64,000 nt of DNA, taken from positions 119,244,188-119,308,187 of the forward strand of contig OY720636.1 of assembly GCA_963169105.1 (NCBI GenBank). Direction: 5' to 3'. The notes under the pieces were generated by a model that worked only from the letters and a program-made list of their open reading frames with translations, made no database searches and was not told the origin of the DNA. Below are positions 62,681 to 64,000 of this stretch, piece after piece (within the stretch, counting starts at the first letter, position 1; each line of letters begins with the position of its first letter). The DNA is from Ceriagrion tenellum. Lineage: Eukaryota; Arthropoda; Insecta; Odonata; Coenagrionidae. Position numbers and translations under genes: made by a program.

Positions 62681-64000
62681 CTTCCACGATGTGACGCCTG
62701 AGGGTGTAAATTTTAATCTTATAGATATACTACATAATGTACATTTAATTACAATTATTGAAGCAATTCCAATAATCATACGGGCAACTTCGAGAACATA
62801 CACTTTTCATTCAAGAAAGAAAAAAGTGTTTGGGTTCGCCAAAGCTTTAACTCCAATTATTATTCTTTTATCGGGCAAAAAGTTGGGATCGACGTAGGCG
62901 ACCCCTTACCGTGGTATATGAAGGCAGGGACAAAATCTCTTCCAAGGCCTCGAGGACACGGGTAGGCATGGGGATTCATATTCGATTCACCGCGCCACTA
63001 AAGCCTTACCTTTGGGAGAGAGGACGGAGTGAACGTCACTTGAAACAACCAACGCGAGGATACATGGATGTACGCCAGCAAACAGGAGGTCGGGCGCACC
63101 GAGAATACGTGTACACGTGGTCAATGAGGACGGACGAGGGAGTGCGTGGGAGGGGAACCGTTCTCGCTCACAGAAGTGCTCGCTCTCTCATGCGCGAGGA
63201 TTCTACGCTCCAAATACTTCGTCACAAACCTTTTCCTTATTCATTTCTACGTGGGGGACGCGGAAGACGTTGCCAGAACCACAAACAGTCGATAGCATAG
63301 TACAGGACGCAGATAAAATTGAATGACTCACATTATATCACAAATTATTTCCCAGCACGGCAACCATTAAGAAAGCATCCGCTCAATTATATAGCCAACT
63401 ACAGTGATAACATCGCATATTCCATACATTTATTAGTTTTCCAAAAGTCGTTAGAATTAAGGTATATATAATTTATAACGGAATTAGAGGCAATACAGAA
63501 TTTATAACCGAAAATACTTCGTGATGGCCGAAAATTCTTCGTGAAATAAAATCCCTCATTCCTACCTACTTCACAACCCGAGCTTCTCACTTCAGAAATA
63601 ATAGCGTCAACCTTGAAAATGACATAGTATATCGAAACCCTGGTCGGTGTTGAAGTAATATATTAAAGTGTGGATATTACTATTGTTGTGTTATATTTTA
63701 TCATGCAGAAATAATATAGTGACCATTTTAAATTGCACACAGCAACGGTTCCGTCCAGACGAAAAAAATCAAAGTACAATTATAGTAACAGGCTTTCTGA
63801 ATTTTTCACGGTAGATTTTGACTTAACCACTATAAATTGTGTCACGCTAATGAGCGTCACATTTTAGTAAGGATGGCAGCCCCTCAGAATGCCTGCTAAC
63901 AATGAGGGTAATACTTTTATATTGATTTTAATATTGTGGCCAAGATCAAGATATAAGTCGAAGTACAATAGTGTCAAAAGGTTGTATCAACGCGAATCAT
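62681..64000. other. No gene recognised
   Basis: 62911-63300 is GC-richer with two overlapping plus-strand frames (129 and 69 codons), neither recognisable. Nothing else seen. Confidence 0.4.

Overview
This is a gene-poor, AT-rich stretch of animal nuclear DNA. The repeat families (Penelope-like elements with GIY-YIG endonucleases, RTE-type LINE remnants, Helitron-like elements, tRNA-headed SINEs, long TA microsatellites) suggest an arthropod, but the species cannot be told from this window. I found no convincing host gene. Nearly all recognisable protein sequence comes from retroelements, and most other open frames are short and look accidental.

Layout: 205-613 is a small terminal-inverted-repeat element. 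1404-4861 is an almost complete Penelope-like retroelement (PLE-1): an 85-bp direct repeat at each end and one 932-codon reading frame (N-terminal region, reverse transcriptase, Cys-rich linker, GIY-YIG endonuclease) broken by two in-frame stops. A (TA)n tract joins it to an inverted, 5'-truncated relative (PLE-2, 4998-5567). A second (TA)n leads into a head-to-tail array of a 1819-bp unit (5634-9673) that looks like a Helitron/Helentron concatemer, closed by a third (TA)n. Then come a Helitron-like 5' end (to 11387), an RTE-type LINE remnant (12362-13270), a dispersed repeat (14030-14600, second copy at 59715-60340), a foldback (17388-17561), a SINE (about 20218-20400), a well-bounded Helitron-like element (21894-23264), another Helitron-like 5' end (33262), a minus-strand LINE remnant (33613-34480), and a third Penelope-like element (PLE-3, 40563-42482). 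PLE-3 has inverted end arms and sits inside a duplicated non-coding segment whose unoccupied copy lies at 30895-31662. Further Penelope-type ends occur at 44.8, 48.4 and 62.6 kb.

The strongest theme is a set of hammerhead-ribozyme-like motifs at Penelope-type termini (4771, 5109, 17441, 40620, 42386, 44828, 48382, 62582 and a damaged copy at 17479). Each has a CUGANGA-like box, a stem-loop and GAAA; several then have a very short palindromic stem III. The copies at 40.6, 42.4 and 62.6 kb add a self-complementary GTAC on both sides of the core, as expected for minimal, possibly dimeric type I hammerheads. Hammerheads in Penelope-like elements are established knowledge. What deserves attention is their density and diversity here and their placement inside foldbacks.

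The gene-like pieces do not form a host pathway. They are stages of retroelement life: PLE-1 is the youngest and least damaged, PLE-3 is a truncated inverted pair nested in older repeats, and the foldbacks are solo or paired termini. Coordinates of repeat edges without a clear terminus are approximate, and folds were judged by eye.
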